Shown: positions 7,877 to 17,782, counted from the stretch's first letter. The stretch: 64,000 nt of DNA from Corynebacterium ulcerans (GCF_900187135.1 NZ_LT906443.1:62001-126000); one strand, 5' to 3'. Numbers and translations are program-made. The notes: generated from the sequence alone by a model not told the origin.

Positions 7877-8698
7877 ATGAAATTTCTCAGATCTTGGTGG
7901 CCCCTCGTTATTATTGCGATTCTTATAATCGTTGCGATCTTCGCGCCAGCCCTTGCGCCTTATGACCCCTCCGCGCAGCAAGGTCGCCCTTTTAGCGCAC
8001 CGAGTGCCAAGCATTGGCTCGGCTTGAACCACCTGGGAGAAGACATCCTGTCGGAGCTCATTATGGGAACCCGGCACTCACTAGCCATTGCGACTGTGGC
8101 CAGTCTGATCACGCTCGCGATTGCTTTTGTAGGAGGTGCGATTGCGGGGCTTCGCGGAGGCGCTACTGATTGTGCGATCATGCGGGTAGCTGAGTTCTTC
8201 ATGGCTGTCCCTGCGCTTCCGGCGATACTGCTTCTTGCTGCGATCATGCAGGGAGGTTTTTGGTCGATGGTCTTTGTCCTCACGGTCATGAGCTGGCCTT
8301 ATCTTCTCCGTCTTGTGCGCGGTGAAGTCGTTGACATTAAGCGGCGCGGATACATCCGAACAATCCGTGCGATGGGGGCATCTGACCTCTATATTGTGCG
8401 AGTTCACGTTCTACAAGAGCTCGCACCCATGCTCGTCTATCGCTATGTCTTGAGGTTTAAGTCGACTATTTTGACAGAATCCACGCTCGCTTTTCTTGGA
8501 ATCGGTGCTCTCACCACCACATCGTGGGGAACAATCCTGCACCACGCTCAAGCAAGGCATGCTTTCACCACTGGTACCTGGGTTTATTGGGCACTCCCTG
8601 CGGTCATGTGCATCATCGTGGTGAGTTTTTCACTCATGATGTTGGCCTACAAGATTGAAGAACGCTCAGATGCGAGGTTGTCTCATGCCATTGCTTGA
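7877..8698 (+). CDS. ABC transporter permease, DppC/OppC type
   Basis: Second membrane subunit: hydrophobic helix 1, then the APYDPS and HWLGLNHLGEDI segments found in DppC-type permeases. The coupling-loop motif is YIRTIRAMGASDLYIVRVHVL. At 273 residues it has normal length. It starts 2 bases after the DppB-like gene and its end overlaps the next ATPase gene, so translation is likely coupled. Confidence 0.88.
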   Translation: MKFLRSWWPLVIIAILIIVAIFAPALAPYDPSAQQGRPFSAPSAKHWLGLNHLGEDILSELIMGTRHSLAIATVASLITLAIAFVGGAIAGLRGGATDCAIMRVAEFFMAVPALPAILLLAAIMQGGFWSMVFVLTVMSWPYLLRLVRGEVVDIKRRGYIRTIRAMGASDLYIVRVHVLQELAPMLVYRYVLRFKSTILTESTLAFLGIGALTTTSWGTILHHAQARHAFTTGTWVYWALPAVMCIIVVSFSLMMLAYKIEERSDARLSHAIA

Positions 8699-9335
8699 TG
8701 TCAGTAGCCTCTCAGTCACGTATCCGAGCGCGGTAAAACCGGTGGTCAAAGACTTTGACCTTAAGGTAAGAGAAGGCGAGTTCGTGGGCCTGATGGGAAG
8801 TTCCGGAAGCGGAAAAACAACGATTATTCGCTCAATCTTTGGCAACCTCCCAGCCGGAACGAGCGTCGAGGGAACAATCCTGTTTTCTGGCACGCCGATG
8901 GGAGCGCATCGGTGGTGGCGTGATATTTCGCTTGTTCCTCAGTCTTCAATGTCATCGTTGAATCCGTCGTTTCGCATCGGAACCACCATTGAAGAAACCT
9001 GCAAAGCAAACAACGTAGATTTTTCGCACCGACGTATCTGCGAGCTTCTCGACGTCGTCGAGCTTGCCCCAAACGTTGCGGCACAGTTTCCTCACGAACT
9101 TTCAGGAGGGATGCGGCAACGCGTCTGCATCGCACTCGCCCTGGCCTGCAACCCCCGGATGGTCGTGCTTGATGAGGCAACGACAGGTCTCGACGTGCTG
9201 GTGGAAGCGCATATCGTGGCTCTCCTGGACAGGCTGAGAAAACATCTGGGATTAGCAGCGATCCTCGTTTCTCACGATCCGCGGATTATGAGTGCTTTGG
9301 CGGATTCTGTCGTCTCCCTTGAGGAGGTCCAATGA
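8685..9335 (+). CDS. ABC transporter ATPase, DppD/OppD-like
   Basis: Nucleotide-binding subunit with Walker A GSSGSGKTT near residues 38-46, signature LSGGMRQR, Walker B MVVLDEATTGLD and a switch His (VSHD). The frame opens further upstream, but ATG 8685 (MPLLDVSSLSVTYPS) has GAGGT at 8674-8678 before it and overlaps the permease end by 14 bases. At about 216 residues it is short: the C-terminal oligopeptide-binding extension of DppD (with its Cys-rich motif) is absent. Confidence 0.85.
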   Translation: MPLLDVSSLSVTYPSAVKPVVKDFDLKVREGEFVGLMGSSGSGKTTIIRSIFGNLPAGTSVEGTILFSGTPMGAHRWWRDISLVPQSSMSSLNPSFRIGTTIEETCKANNVDFSHRRICELLDVVELAPNVAAQFPHELSGGMRQRVCIALALACNPRMVVLDEATTGLDVLVEAHIVALLDRLRKHLGLAAILVSHDPRIMSALADSVVSLEEVQ

Positions 9336-10060
9336 GTACCTGCCCGATCCGCGTTGAGCGGATTACCAAGCGCTATGGGAAGACGATCGGTGTTTCGGAC
9401 GTATCTCTCGATTTCCCCACGGGGCATGTTGTCTGCATCGTGGGTGAAAGCGGAAGCGGCAAAACAACTCTGATCAACGTCTTGTTGGGCCTGATCAAGC
9501 CCACCGCAGGGCGCGTCTTTCCTGCGCAACAGGCGGCGCTTGTTCTGCAGGACCCATATACGTCTTTAAGCCCTCTGCTCACCATAGAGCAGAGCATGGC
9601 GGAACCATTCAAGCTTGCGAAAAAACGCATCGACGCTCACCGTATCGACTCGGTTTTTTCTCGCCTAGGACTGAATTTTTCAGCTTTAGCGCAGCGTCGG
9701 CCCCACGAGTTATCAGGGGGACAACTACAACGTATCAACATCGCACGCGCCGTTCTTATGCAACCAGATCTCATCGTGATGGACGAGCCGACATCGATGG
9801 TGGACCCCATAAACACCCAAAGAATCGGCGAAATAATTGCGAAGATGAAACACGACGCTGCGGTTGTGGTGGTCACGCATGATCTTGGCTTTGCACAAGG
9901 GATAGCAGATTCAACCGTTGTGATGCGTCAGGGGAAGATGATCGAACACATCACGGACAACAACGATTTAACAACTAGTCAACTACCGTACGTTCGGGAG
10001 ATGGATTGTGCGGCGAATGATCTTGCCGCCTATGTACGTCACCTCAATATGTCCAGGTAG
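9332..10060 (+). CDS. ABC transporter ATPase, DppF/OppF-like
   Basis: Second ATPase of the transporter. It has Walker A GESGSGKTT, signature LSGGQLQR and Walker B LIVMDEPTSMVD, then the His switch (VTHD). The start overlaps the preceding stop (ATGA), a hallmark of translational coupling. At 242 residues it also lacks the long C-terminal domain of classical DppF. A solute-binding protein gene follows after 24 bases. Confidence 0.87.
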   Translation: MSTCPIRVERITKRYGKTIGVSDVSLDFPTGHVVCIVGESGSGKTTLINVLLGLIKPTAGRVFPAQQAALVLQDPYTSLSPLLTIEQSMAEPFKLAKKRIDAHRIDSVFSRLGLNFSALAQRRPHELSGGQLQRINIARAVLMQPDLIVMDEPTSMVDPINTQRIGEIIAKMKHDAAVVVVTHDLGFAQGIADSTVVMRQGKMIEHITDNNDLTTSQLPYVREMDCAANDLAAYVRHLNMSR

Positions 10061-10084
10061 CGGGCATTTTTGAAAGGAAAATTC

Positions 10085-11688
10085 ATGCGGAGAGTCTTCT
10101 CCCTTCTATGTGCGGCAGTGATGGCTTTGAGCTTCGCCGCTTGTACCACTCAAGGGTCTTCACCCTCGACCAACACAGCCTCGGGGCATAAGGTCGCAAG
10201 CGCGGTGATCCCTATTCACCGAGACGAAAACTCACTTAATCCTACAGCTATGTCACGGGAAGCCCCGGACTTACCGCCCTGCGTCTAGTGTATGACGCGC
10301 TCTTTAGCGTCGATAAGGATGCACAAGTTCAGCCGCATCTAGCAAAGTCATATGAAGTCAATGGTGACTACACCAAGTACACCATCGAGGTCCGCGATAA
10401 CGTGCGCTGGCATGACGGGAAGAAACTAACGCCTGAAGACGTAGCATTCACCTTCAACTACGCCAAAGGCAGCGACAGAGCTCGCTGGAAGAACATTGCG
10501 AACCGGATTTCCTCTATGGATGTCGACGGAAACCACGTGACCTTCACTCTGGCCGACTCAAATCCTTACTTTGTTGAGGAAATACTGACGGATATGCCGA
10601 TCATTGCCAAGCATGTCTTTGAAGACAAAAAGGCTAATGAAGTCACCGAACACGTGGGCACCGGCATCTACTCACTGACCGAATACGTCCCAGGGCAGAA
10701 GTACGTGCTTACCGCTAATGACGAATTCTTCCTAGGGAAACCTGCCATCGGCACGCTGAATATACCGATCATCACCGATTCCGCCGCCATCCACCAGGGG
10801 CTAAAATCGGGAGAATATTTGACAGCATTCTCCGCCCTCGCGCCAGAGCTCGCCGAAACTTTTGAGAAAGAGAAAAGCCTCAAAGTAACCAGCGGGCCAG
10901 GGTTTGGAAATGACATGATCTACATGAATACAAGCGTGGGGCCTTTTAAGGACGTGGAATTCCGCCAGGCCATCAGCCTTGCCATCGACGAGGACGCTCT
11001 CATCGAGCGGGTTTATCTGGGGCATGCCGACCATCCCACCGCGGGCTTTTATTCACCACATTCGCCGTGGGCAGATACGTCGCTCAAGTATGAGTTTGAT
11101 ACCGCCAAGGCAGAAAAGATGCTCGACAAACTTGGATATAAGCGTGAGGGCGATTTCCGCACAAACAAAGACGGCAAGCCTTTTACCATCGAGCTTCTTT
11201 CTTCAGAATCTGCCTTGCGGCTTGCCGCAGCACAAACCATTGCGCAGCAACTGGCAAAAATCGGTCTCGATGTCCGCGTAAAATCCATGGACTCAGACAC
11301 TCTTGACGAGCATGTATGGCCTGGCTTTGATGTCTCCCAAGAGCCTAACTACCAGATGACGATCTTTGGGTGGTCGGGGCCAACGCAATTGAGAGCATCG
11401 ACGATCGTCCAGATGGGTGCATCAGACCCAACGCTGGGAGACTTTAACCTTGGCAAGTATAAGAATCCCACGTTTGACCAACGTGCTGATGCTTACGTGA
11501 AGTCCGGGTCAAAAGAAGAAAAGGAAAGCCTGGTCAAGGAACTAGAGAAGATATATGCAGAGACCATCATTGCGCGGCCTTATGCGTACGGACAACTGAT
11601 TACCGTGCATAATCCCACTATTTATGATGGCTTTGTCTTCCAAAAAGGTGAAGGCATTATCAACGTTTCCTCGTTCTTAGAGAAGTAA
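10085..11688 (+). pseudogene. Solute-binding lipoprotein (SBP_bac_5), frameshifted
   Basis: The extracytoplasmic substrate-binding subunit of the operon. The ATG at 10085 has AAAGGA before it and encodes a lipoprotein signal with a FAAC lipobox. The first frame stops at 10288, after about 68 codons. The second frame carries the rest to 11688 (family 5 features such as VYDALF, VRWHDG and FTFNYAK). The frames join cleanly near 10241-10243: losing one base turned a probable NPYSYVTGSPGLTALRL into NPTAMSREAP. Translation is also possible from the ATG at 10288, but that product lacks the signal. Everything else looks intact, so the lesion is recent or a sequencing error. Confidence 0.85.
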
Positions 11689-11721
11689 TCACACCCCCTG
11701 ATAGGCCTAAGAATCAGAGAA

Positions 11722-11757
11722 AGCCGGTGCTCCTTATCAAAGGGCATCGGTTTTCTT
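11722..11757 (+). terminator. Terminator of the peptide-transporter operon
   Basis: CCGGTGC (11724-11730) pairs with GCATCGG (11744-11750, one G:U pair) and is followed by TTTTCTTGCT. Confidence 0.75.
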
Positions 11758-11796
11758 GCTCAAACCGCGTGATATTGAGGGGCCGGTAGGAAGAAA

Positions 11797-11876
11797 TTGT
11801 CGTTTTTGAGAACGCTAGATTTTGCTTCTTGGGGTTTTGCAACGCTTGTAGCTGCTAGCGTTCTCAAAAACGACAA
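11797..11876 (-). repeat. Palindromic intergenic repeat, copy 1 (reverse orientation)
   Basis: Perfect 22-bp arms 11797-11818 and 11855-11876 (core TCGTTTTTGAGAACGC and its complement) enclose 36 bases. The reverse complement of the loop contains CAAAACCCCAAGAAG, matching the loops of copies at 33749 and 36968 and setting the orientation. It sits between the convergent transporter operon and bioB. Confidence 0.9.
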
Positions 11877-11886
11877 AGTGAGGGCG

Positions 11887-12891
11887 CTATCCGTTCACAG
11901 TACGATCGTCATGATCCAGCACCACATCAAACCCCAGCTCCTTGACCAGCGCCAAGTCGCTGGCAATGGTAGAGCCAGTGGTGGTGAGCATGTCACCGCT
12001 GATGGCCGAGTTAGCGCCGGAGGTAAAGCAGGCTTCGCCGTGGTCGCCAAGTAATTCGCGCCCGCCGGCGAGTCGGATTGCGGCGTCAGGGCAGAGGAAC
12101 CGGAAGATGGCTACTGCGCGGCGTACTTCTTCTGGAGCCACGGGAACCATCCCTTGGAGCGGGGTTCCTTCGATGGCTACCAGGACGTTGACCGGTATGG
12201 ACTTTACGCCGAGTTCCCGGGCGGAGATGACCATATCGATGCGGTCTTCAAAGGTCTCGCCTAAGCCTAAAATGCCACCGGAGCAGAGACTCATCCCGGC
12301 GCGCTTGGCGGCTTCTAGCGTCTCTATTTTGTTTTCAAAGGTGTGGGATGTGCAGATGTTGGGGAAGTTGTTGCGTGATGTTTCTAGGTTGCAGTGAACG
12401 CGGCTTACCCCTGCGTTATGCAGCAAGGTGAATTGTTCTTCGGTGAGAAGGCCTGCGGAAATGCAGACTTCGATGCCTATTTCTGCGCGGATTCGGCGCA
12501 CGCCTTCGCAGATGTGCTCTACTTCGTCGCGTCGTAATTTCCGCCCTGATGTGACGATGGAGAAGCGGAGTACGCCCTTTTCTTTGTTCTCTTTGGCTTG
12601 TGCAAGCAGCTCGTCGACGGTGATGAGCGGGTATTTGTCTATTTCAATGTTGGGAAAGCGGATGCTTTGGGCGCAGAAGGTGCAATTTTCTGGGCATCGT
12701 CCGCTTTTGGCGTTGATGATGGAACACATGTCAAAGCCGTTGCCGCAGAAGTGTTGACGGATGTCATCGGCGGCTTGGGCAAGCTCATCGAGGGGTGTGT
12801 CGAGAAGCGCGAGGGCGGTGTCGCGGTCGATGATTTCACCTGCGAGTACGCGTTCTTTTAAGTTTTGAACATCGTTCAATGTGGTGGTCAT
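11887..12891 (-). CDS. bioB: Biotin synthase
   Basis: Radical SAM enzyme converting dethiobiotin to biotin by sulfur insertion. The [4Fe-4S] motif CPENCTFC has its cysteines at 66, 70 and 73. The later Cys residues and Arg in TSGRKLRRDEVE and VHCNLETS serve the [2Fe-2S] cluster. At 334 residues it matches the family. No other bio gene is adjacent. Upstream, TTAAAT lies 7 bases before the ATG, a weak candidate for leaderless expression; I see no clear BioQ-type operator. A biotin-accepting protein is encoded at 26715-26927. Confidence 0.96.
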   Translation of the reverse strand: MTTTLNDVQNLKERVLAGEIIDRDTALALLDTPLDELAQAADDIRQHFCGNGFDMCSIINAKSGRCPENCTFCAQSIRFPNIEIDKYPLITVDELLAQAKENKEKGVLRFSIVTSGRKLRRDEVEHICEGVRRIRAEIGIEVCISAGLLTEEQFTLLHNAGVSRVHCNLETSRNNFPNICTSHTFENKIETLEAAKRAGMSLCSGGILGLGETFEDRIDMVISARELGVKSIPVNVLVAIEGTPLQGMVPVAPEEVRRAVAIFRFLCPDAAIRLAGGRELLGDHGEACFTSGANSAISGDMLTTTGSTIASDLALVKELGFDVVLDHDDRTVNG

Positions 12892-12986
12892 GAATGTGAT
12901 TTAACCACTGTTGGCTGTGTTCGGTAGGGCAAATTGACTGTGGCATAGAGCGCTTTGGGTGCCCTTGCTACCGTTAGGATGGAAGC

Positions 12987-13562
12987 ATGACACACGCACA
13001 ATTAGCCCTTTCCCCGCGCCTCCTCAATGCGATAAACATCGCTGCGGTGGCCCACAGGAATCAGTACCGCAAAGGAACTGCTATCCCGTACGTTTCTCAC
13101 GTTTTCGCGGTGATGAATATCGCCAGCGCCATGACGGACGATGAGGACATCCTTATAGCTTGCTTGCTTCACGATGTCCTCGAAGATGCGCCGGACGAGT
13201 TCTCAGCAGAGCAGATCGAGGAAACTTTTGGCCCACGAGTCTTGGAAATCGTGGGGGAGGTGACCAAGGACGAGTCGCTGTCTTCCTGGCAGGAGCGTAG
13301 CGACGCCTACCTGCAGCATCTTCGCTCAGCTTCCGAAGCAGCTCTATGCGTATGCGCTGCGGATAAGTCCCATAACCTCGCCTCCATACTGCAAGATTAT
13401 GATGCTCTAGGGGATGCTCTGTGGGAGCGCTTTAACGCAGGGAAAGAACGTCAACAATGGTGGTATGCAAGTGTGTATGGCGTGCTTGCTGACCGCTTAG
13501 GGGAAGATAATCCTGTGCTGCGGCAGATGGGGATGATGGTGGAAAAGCTCGGAGCTTTATAG
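12987..13562 (+). CDS. HD-domain phosphohydrolase, MESH1/SpoT-hydrolase-like
   Basis: A single HD domain of 191 residues, resembling the (p)ppGpp-hydrolase half of Rel/SpoT and the small hydrolase MESH1. Visible motifs are HRNQYRKGTAIPYVSH (residues 23-38), the metal-binding LLHDVLED with His62-Asp63, and a later AADKSHN. There is no synthetase or TGS domain. It may hydrolyse (p)ppGpp or another nucleotide; this is inference. TAGGAT lies 6 bases before the ATG, pointing to a leaderless mRNA. Its stop overlaps the 3' end of ltbR by 6 bases. Confidence 0.75.
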   Translation: MTHAQLALSPRLLNAINIAAVAHRNQYRKGTAIPYVSHVFAVMNIASAMTDDEDILIACLLHDVLEDAPDEFSAEQIEETFGPRVLEIVGEVTKDESLSSWQERSDAYLQHLRSASEAALCVCAADKSHNLASILQDYDALGDALWERFNAGKERQQWWYASVYGVLADRLGEDNPVLRQMGMMVEKLGAL

Positions 13563-14282
13563 AGATTCTGATAGTCGTTGGGCCGCGAGGGTAAGGTCGC
13601 GCGCCCAGAGTGTTGATGGTGCGGGGCGTAGCCGTTCGGTGGGGCCGGAAATTGATAGTGCCGCGATAAACAGGCCCTCGCTATCAAAGACGGGGGCGGA
13701 GATACTGGCCAGGCCAACTTCGCGCTCGCTGATCGACTCGGCCCAGCCATTGCTGCGGGCTTCTTCAAGGTCTTCTGCGGTAAATTGCGCTCCCGCGTCT
13801 AGCATGGCCTCACGTAGCGTGGGGGAGGAATACGCTAGGAAGACTTTTGCTGCGGAACCCGCGGTCAGGGGGAGTCGTGTTCCTACTGGGACGGTGTTTT
13901 GGAGGCCGATAGCGGGCTCTTGCGCAGCAATGCACACGCGGGTTGCTCCGGCGAGTTGGTAGAGCTGTACCGATTCGCCTGTGACGTTCATGAGGTGCGC
14001 CATGATGGGGGTGGCGACGTCGATAAGCTTGGTGGAGCTTCCTGCCCCAAGGGAGGTGAGCACCGCGCCGATTGTCCATTTTCCGTCGGAAGTGCGCGTG
14101 AGGATATTGTGCGTTTCCAGTGCTGTGGCTAAACGGTGGGCGGTGGCGCGGGGGAGATCGGTGGCCTCGCACAGCTCTGTCAGAGAGAGGGGGTGCTCTG
14201 CGACGGTCAGCATTATGGTTACTGCGCGGTCGAGGACCTTAATACCGCTTGTGGCGGCTGGATCTATGTTAATCTTTCCCAT
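13557..14282 (-). CDS. ltbR: IclR-type regulator of leucine biosynthesis (LtbR)
   Basis: IclR family: N-terminal winged helix (about residues 12-70, with LTELCEATDLPRATAHRL) and C-terminal effector-binding domain (about 80-240). In C. glutamicum the same position, divergent from leuCD, is held by LtbR, a repressor of leu and trp genes; the identification rests on this context and family. The -10 TAGTAT (14289-14294, minus strand) lies 6 bases from the ATG, so the mRNA is probably leaderless. A palindrome sits just upstream of that -10 box, which suits autoregulation. Confidence 0.85.
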   Translation of the reverse strand: MGKINIDPAATSGIKVLDRAVTIMLTVAEHPLSLTELCEATDLPRATAHRLATALETHNILTRTSDGKWTIGAVLTSLGAGSSTKLIDVATPIMAHLMNVTGESVQLYQLAGATRVCIAAQEPAIGLQNTVPVGTRLPLTAGSAAKVFLAYSSPTLREAMLDAGAQFTAEDLEEARSNGWAESISEREVGLASISAPVFDSEGLFIAALSISGPTERLRPAPSTLWARDLTLAAQRLSESL

Positions 14283-14296
14283 GACACGATACTAGC

Positions 14297-14313
14297 ATTC
14301 CATTTTATGGGAT
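14297..14313. promoter_or_regulatory. Candidate LtbR operator between ltbR and leuC
   Basis: ATTCCAT-TTT-ATGGGAT is an inverted repeat with one mismatch. On the minus strand it lies between the presumed -35 and -10 of ltbR, and it is upstream of leuC. A further half site, TATGGAATT, begins at 14325. Binding by LtbR is inferred from position only. Confidence 0.5.
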
Positions 14314-14359
14314 TCATCCTTAAGTATGGAATTGATTATGTAAAGAGGTGATTCGATCC

Positions 14360-15808
14360 ATGACCAGCCCCGTGGCATCGAAAGAAGAGAAGCTAACCCT
14401 TGCAGAAAAAGTGTGGCGTGACCATGTCATCTCGCGCGGCGAGGGCGACCAACCTGATCTTATCTTCATTGACCTGCAACTCCTACACGAGGTCACCTCA
14501 CCCCAAGCCTTTGACGGCCTACGCATGGCTGGGCGCACAATGCGGCACCCTGAGCTACACCTTGCCACCGAGGACCACAACGTTCCCACGGAAGGTATTG
14601 CGGCAGGATCATTGCTAGAAATCAATGACCTGGTTTCTCGCAGACAGGTGGAAACACTGCGTAAGAACTGTGCGGAATTTGGTGTTCGTCTTCATGCCAT
14701 GGGGGACGCGCAACAAGGTATCGTCCACCAGGTGGGACCCCAGCTGGGGGCGACTCAACCCGGAATGACTATCGTCTGCGGCGATTCCCACACCTCCACG
14801 CACGGCGCTTTTGGTGCTATGGCCTTTGGCATTGGCACCTCAGAGGTGGAGCACGTGATGGCCACCCAAACGCTTTCCCTCAAACCTTTTAAAACCATGG
14901 CGATCAACGTCTCTGGGGAATTGCAGCCTGGGGTTTCTGCCAAGGACCTCATCTTGGCGATCATCGCCAAGATTGGGACGGGCGGGGGACAAGGCCACGT
15001 TATTGAATATCGCGGTGAGGCCATCGAGAAGCTGTCTATGGAAGCACGCATGACAATGTGCAATATGTCCATTGAGGCCGGTGCGCGTGCAGGCATGATC
15101 GCACCCGACCAGACCACTTTTGACTACATCAAAGGCCGAGAGCTTGCCCCGCAAGGACGGGACTGGGATCAGGCGGTGGAGTATTGGAAGACGCTGCCTA
15201 CAGACGAGGGTGCTGTTTTTGACACCGTGGTGGACATCGACGGCTCGGCAGTCACCCCCTTTATTACCTGGGGGACAAACCCAGGTCAGGGGCTTCCGCT
15301 CAGTGAAAACGTCCCGTCGCCTGAAGACTTTGCTGGCGATAATGAGAAAGCCGCCGCGCACAAAGCGCTGGATTATATGGGGCTGACCCCAGGGACACCG
15401 TTAAGAGATATTGCGATCGACACAGTATTTCTTGGTTCCTGCACCAATGCGCGCATGGAAGATCTGCGCACAGCCGCAGAAATTCTTGCTGGTCGCACCA
15501 TCGCAGATTCAGTACGGATGCTCGTGGTTCCTTCCTCAACCATGATTAAGCAACAGGCAGAAGCGGAAGGGCTAGACAAGATCTTTATCGCTGCCGGTGC
15601 CGAGTGGCGCTCAGCAGGGTGCTCTATGTGCCTAGGGATGAACCCAGATCAACTGGCGCCTGGCGAGCGCTCTGCCTCTACCTCTAACCGAAACTTCGAG
15701 GGCCGCCAAGGCCCTAAGGGGAGAACGCATCTGGTATCACCAGCAGTCGCAGCAGCAACAGCTATTAAAGGGACATTGGCTAGCCCAGCGGACTTGGACG
15801 AGGAGTGA
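14360..15808 (+). CDS. leuC: 3-isopropylmalate dehydratase large subunit
   Basis: Aconitase-family [4Fe-4S] subunit isomerising 2- to 3-isopropylmalate in leucine synthesis. The family signatures are visible: [21 protein letters not shown], and the cluster cysteines in FLGSCTNAR and [10 protein letters not shown]. The frame extends to a GTG at 14348, but ATG 14360 ([12 protein letters not shown]) follows AAAGAGGTG at a good distance and matches the known start. leuD begins 6 bases after the stop, so they form one operon, probably repressed by the divergent LtbR. Confidence 0.97.
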   Translation: MTSPVASKEEKLTLAEKVWRDHVISRGEGDQPDLIFIDLQLLHEVTSPQAFDGLRMAGRTMRHPELHLATEDHNVPTEGIAAGSLLEINDLVSRRQVETLRKNCAEFGVRLHAMGDAQQGIVHQVGPQLGATQPGMTIVCGDSHTSTHGAFGAMAFGIGTSEVEHVMATQTLSLKPFKTMAINVSGELQPGVSAKDLILAIIAKIGTGGGQGHVIEYRGEAIEKLSMEARMTMCNMSIEAGARAGMIAPDQTTFDYIKGRELAPQGRDWDQAVEYWKTLPTDEGAVFDTVVDIDGSAVTPFITWGTNPGQGLPLSENVPSPEDFAGDNEKAAAHKALDYMGLTPGTPLRDIAIDTVFLGSCTNARMEDLRTAAEILAGRTIADSVRMLVVPSSTMIKQQAEAEGLDKIFIAAGAEWRSAGCSMCLGMNPDQLAPGERSASTSNRNFEGRQGPKGRTHLVSPAVAAATAIKGTLASPADLDEE

Positions 15809-15814
15809 ACAATT

Positions 15815-16405
15815 ATGGATAAATTCACAACCCATACGGGTATTGGAGTCCCACTGACCCGCTCGAATGTGGACACCGACCAGATTATCCCGGCAGTCTA
15901 CTTAAAACGGGTCACGCGCACGGGCTTTGACGACGGCCTCTTTAACAATTGGCGCACCAATGACCCCAACTTTGTGCTCAACCAGCCTTCCTATTCCAGG
16001 GGCTCAGTGCTTGTCGCAGGGCCAGACTTTGGCACAGGCTCCTCCCGCGAGCATGCGGTATGGGCACTGATGGACTATGGATTCCGGGTGGTGCTGTCTT
16101 CTCGATTCGCGGATATTTTCCGGGGGAACGCAGGGAAATCTGGGCTCTTAGCCGCGAAAATGGAACAGTCCGATATTGAGCTTCTGTGGAAGCAGCTAGA
16201 GCAACAGCCGGGTCTAGAGGTAACGGTGAACCTAGAAACCCGAACTGTGGAATGCGATGGTTCCGTTTACACCTTCGACGTAGACGACTACACGCGGTGG
16301 CGTCTACTCGAAGGCCTCGATGACATTGGGCTTACGCTTAGACAGGAGTCAGAGATCGCTCGTTACGAGCAATCCCGACCAACGTTTAAACCCGTCACTC
16401 AGTAG
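15815..16405 (+). CDS. leuD: 3-isopropylmalate dehydratase small subunit
   Basis: Swivel-domain partner of LeuC. Typical segments include [15 protein letters not shown] near the start, [13 protein letters not shown] (substrate-binding loop) and [10 protein letters not shown]. At 196 residues it is full length. It is in an operon with leuC. The gene ends 8 bases from the convergent MutT1-like gene, with no room for a separate terminator. Confidence 0.97.
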   Translation: MDKFTTHTGIGVPLTRSNVDTDQIIPAVYLKRVTRTGFDDGLFNNWRTNDPNFVLNQPSYSRGSVLVAGPDFGTGSSREHAVWALMDYGFRVVLSSRFADIFRGNAGKSGLLAAKMEQSDIELLWKQLEQQPGLEVTVNLETRTVECDGSVYTFDVDDYTRWRLLEGLDDIGLTLRQESEIARYEQSRPTFKPVTQ

Positions 16406-16413
16406 AAGCTGCG

Positions 16414-17415
16414 CTATTTTGCCGGAAGCGGGCTGGCAAGATAATCGGCTCCTGTCAGTTCGCCGTTGGTAAAGGATAGAACCCAGACACTGGCCTTCTT
16501 TGCCGGTATTTCTTCCAAGGGGAGTCTGCCGGAGGCTGATAGCCAGGCGATCGTGTCAGGGATGACCATGCCTTGTGCGACGACCACGGACACACCGCCT
16601 TGATCGATAATCCGAGAGAACGCTGCTTGGGAATCGGTCATGGCGGATAACCAGCCTTCGTCGCCAAGCGTTGCGTCTACGGAAACCTCAAGGTCCAGGG
16701 CCTTAGCTAACGGGGCAGCGGTCTGCTGACACCTGTCTGGCAGGGCAGAATAAATGGCGGTGGGGCGAAACGCCTCCAACAAAGGGGCGAGCAGCTGCGC
16801 CTGTCTGCGTCCCTTTTTGTCCAAGGGGCGCAGATTATCGTTGCCTGCCCAGTTGCTGCGTCGGAAAGCTCGTGCATGCCGGACATACAGGATGCGGGTA
16901 GTCGCTGGAACCTCAAAGCGCTTGCGGGCTTTATCCATGATGTTTTTGTCCACGTCGTAGCTGAGAAGCTCGCGAGCCTGGTGAAAATCGAGCCAGCGGA
17001 TCTCATCCACCTCATTATTAGGGGTAAAGGTTCCGTCTAGGACCTCGGCAGTCCAGTAGTAGACCACTTTGGTGCGGTCGCCGACGGGGTACGTGACCTT
17101 GCCTAGTAGCTTTCCCAGTCTCACGCGGAATCCGGTTTCCTCGACAATCTCGCGCGCTGCCGTGACCGGCAAAGATTCACCTGGATCGACTTTTCCCTTG
17201 GCCAGCGACCAGTCGTCATAATGCGGTCGGTGGATCACTGCGTATTGGATGGAATCAGGATCGGTATGGTCGCCACGCCACAAGACCGCTCCTGCTGCAA
17301 GAGTAGAGCGTCTATATTCCTGCGCAGGCTCGGCCACGATGCTTTGGAATCTTCCCGTAATAGCAAGTGAAGATTGCTGGTCCTTAGTCGCTTCGGTGTG
17401 ACTGGTTTTATGCAT
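16414..17415 (-). CDS. Nudix hydrolase fused to histidine phosphatase (MutT1-like)
   Basis: Two domains. Residues about 35-170 form a Nudix fold, with the box GKVDPGESLPVTAAREIVEE followed by TGF. Residues about 172-330 form a histidine-phosphatase domain with the catalytic RHA motif (LYVRHARAF). This is the architecture of mycobacterial MutT1, which removes 8-oxo-(d)GTP and diadenosine polyphosphates; the role here is inferred from that. The first 30 residues are poorly conserved-looking, so the true start could be internal. Confidence 0.85.
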   Translation of the reverse strand: MHKTSHTEATKDQQSSLAITGRFQSIVAEPAQEYRRSTLAAGAVLWRGDHTDPDSIQYAVIHRPHYDDWSLAKGKVDPGESLPVTAAREIVEETGFRVRLGKLLGKVTYPVGDRTKVVYYWTAEVLDGTFTPNNEVDEIRWLDFHQARELLSYDVDKNIMDKARKRFEVPATTRILYVRHARAFRRSNWAGNDNLRPLDKKGRRQAQLLAPLLEAFRPTAIYSALPDRCQQTAAPLAKALDLEVSVDATLGDEGWLSAMTDSQAAFSRIIDQGGVSVVVAQGMVIPDTIAWLSASGRLPLEEIPAKKASVWVLSFTNGELTGADYLASPLPAK

Positions 17416-17517
17416 CGCTGTAGCTTTCTCTAGTCTGTGGCGGTCTGTGGCGAATGATGACGGGGTAGCGGAAGTATGGATATATCTAGCCTAGCTACTT
17501 GACCAACGTCTTTGGGT

Positions 17518-17620
17518 GGGTGCTCATAGCTCGTCGGATAGCGTTAGCGTGGGCTGCTCATGAGCACAAACACTACACCGAGGCTACGCCGATACAGGGA
17601 ATAACTGGTGCTCATGAGTC
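17518..17620. repeat. Repeated TGCTCATGAG palindromes upstream of gpsA
   Basis: TGCTCATGAGCA (17555-17566) is a perfect 12-bp palindrome. TGCTCATGAG recurs at 17609-17618, 54 bp downstream, and a related TGCTCATAGCTC lies at 17521. The 367-bp gap 17416-17782 between the MutT1-like gene and gpsA holds no convincing gene. The sites could bind a dimeric regulator. Confidence 0.45.
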
Positions 17621-17782
17621 CTACTATTGCTCGGACATATGGCAGGGACGAGGCACAACAGAGAGCCTAAAGCCAACAAAGTTGCTATATCCATGTACAT
17701 TGACGTGAGTGAAGTAAAACAGAGCGCACGCATCGTGGCGGCAGCTCTGAAGTGTCCAATAGTGCAACCAGAGGAGTATGCG

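Noticed and set aside
17627..17782. N-terminal 52-residue extension of GpsA
   Set aside because: Sequence before the GTG at 17783 is not conserved-looking, and a good GAGGAG precedes that GTG with the Rossmann motif immediately after.
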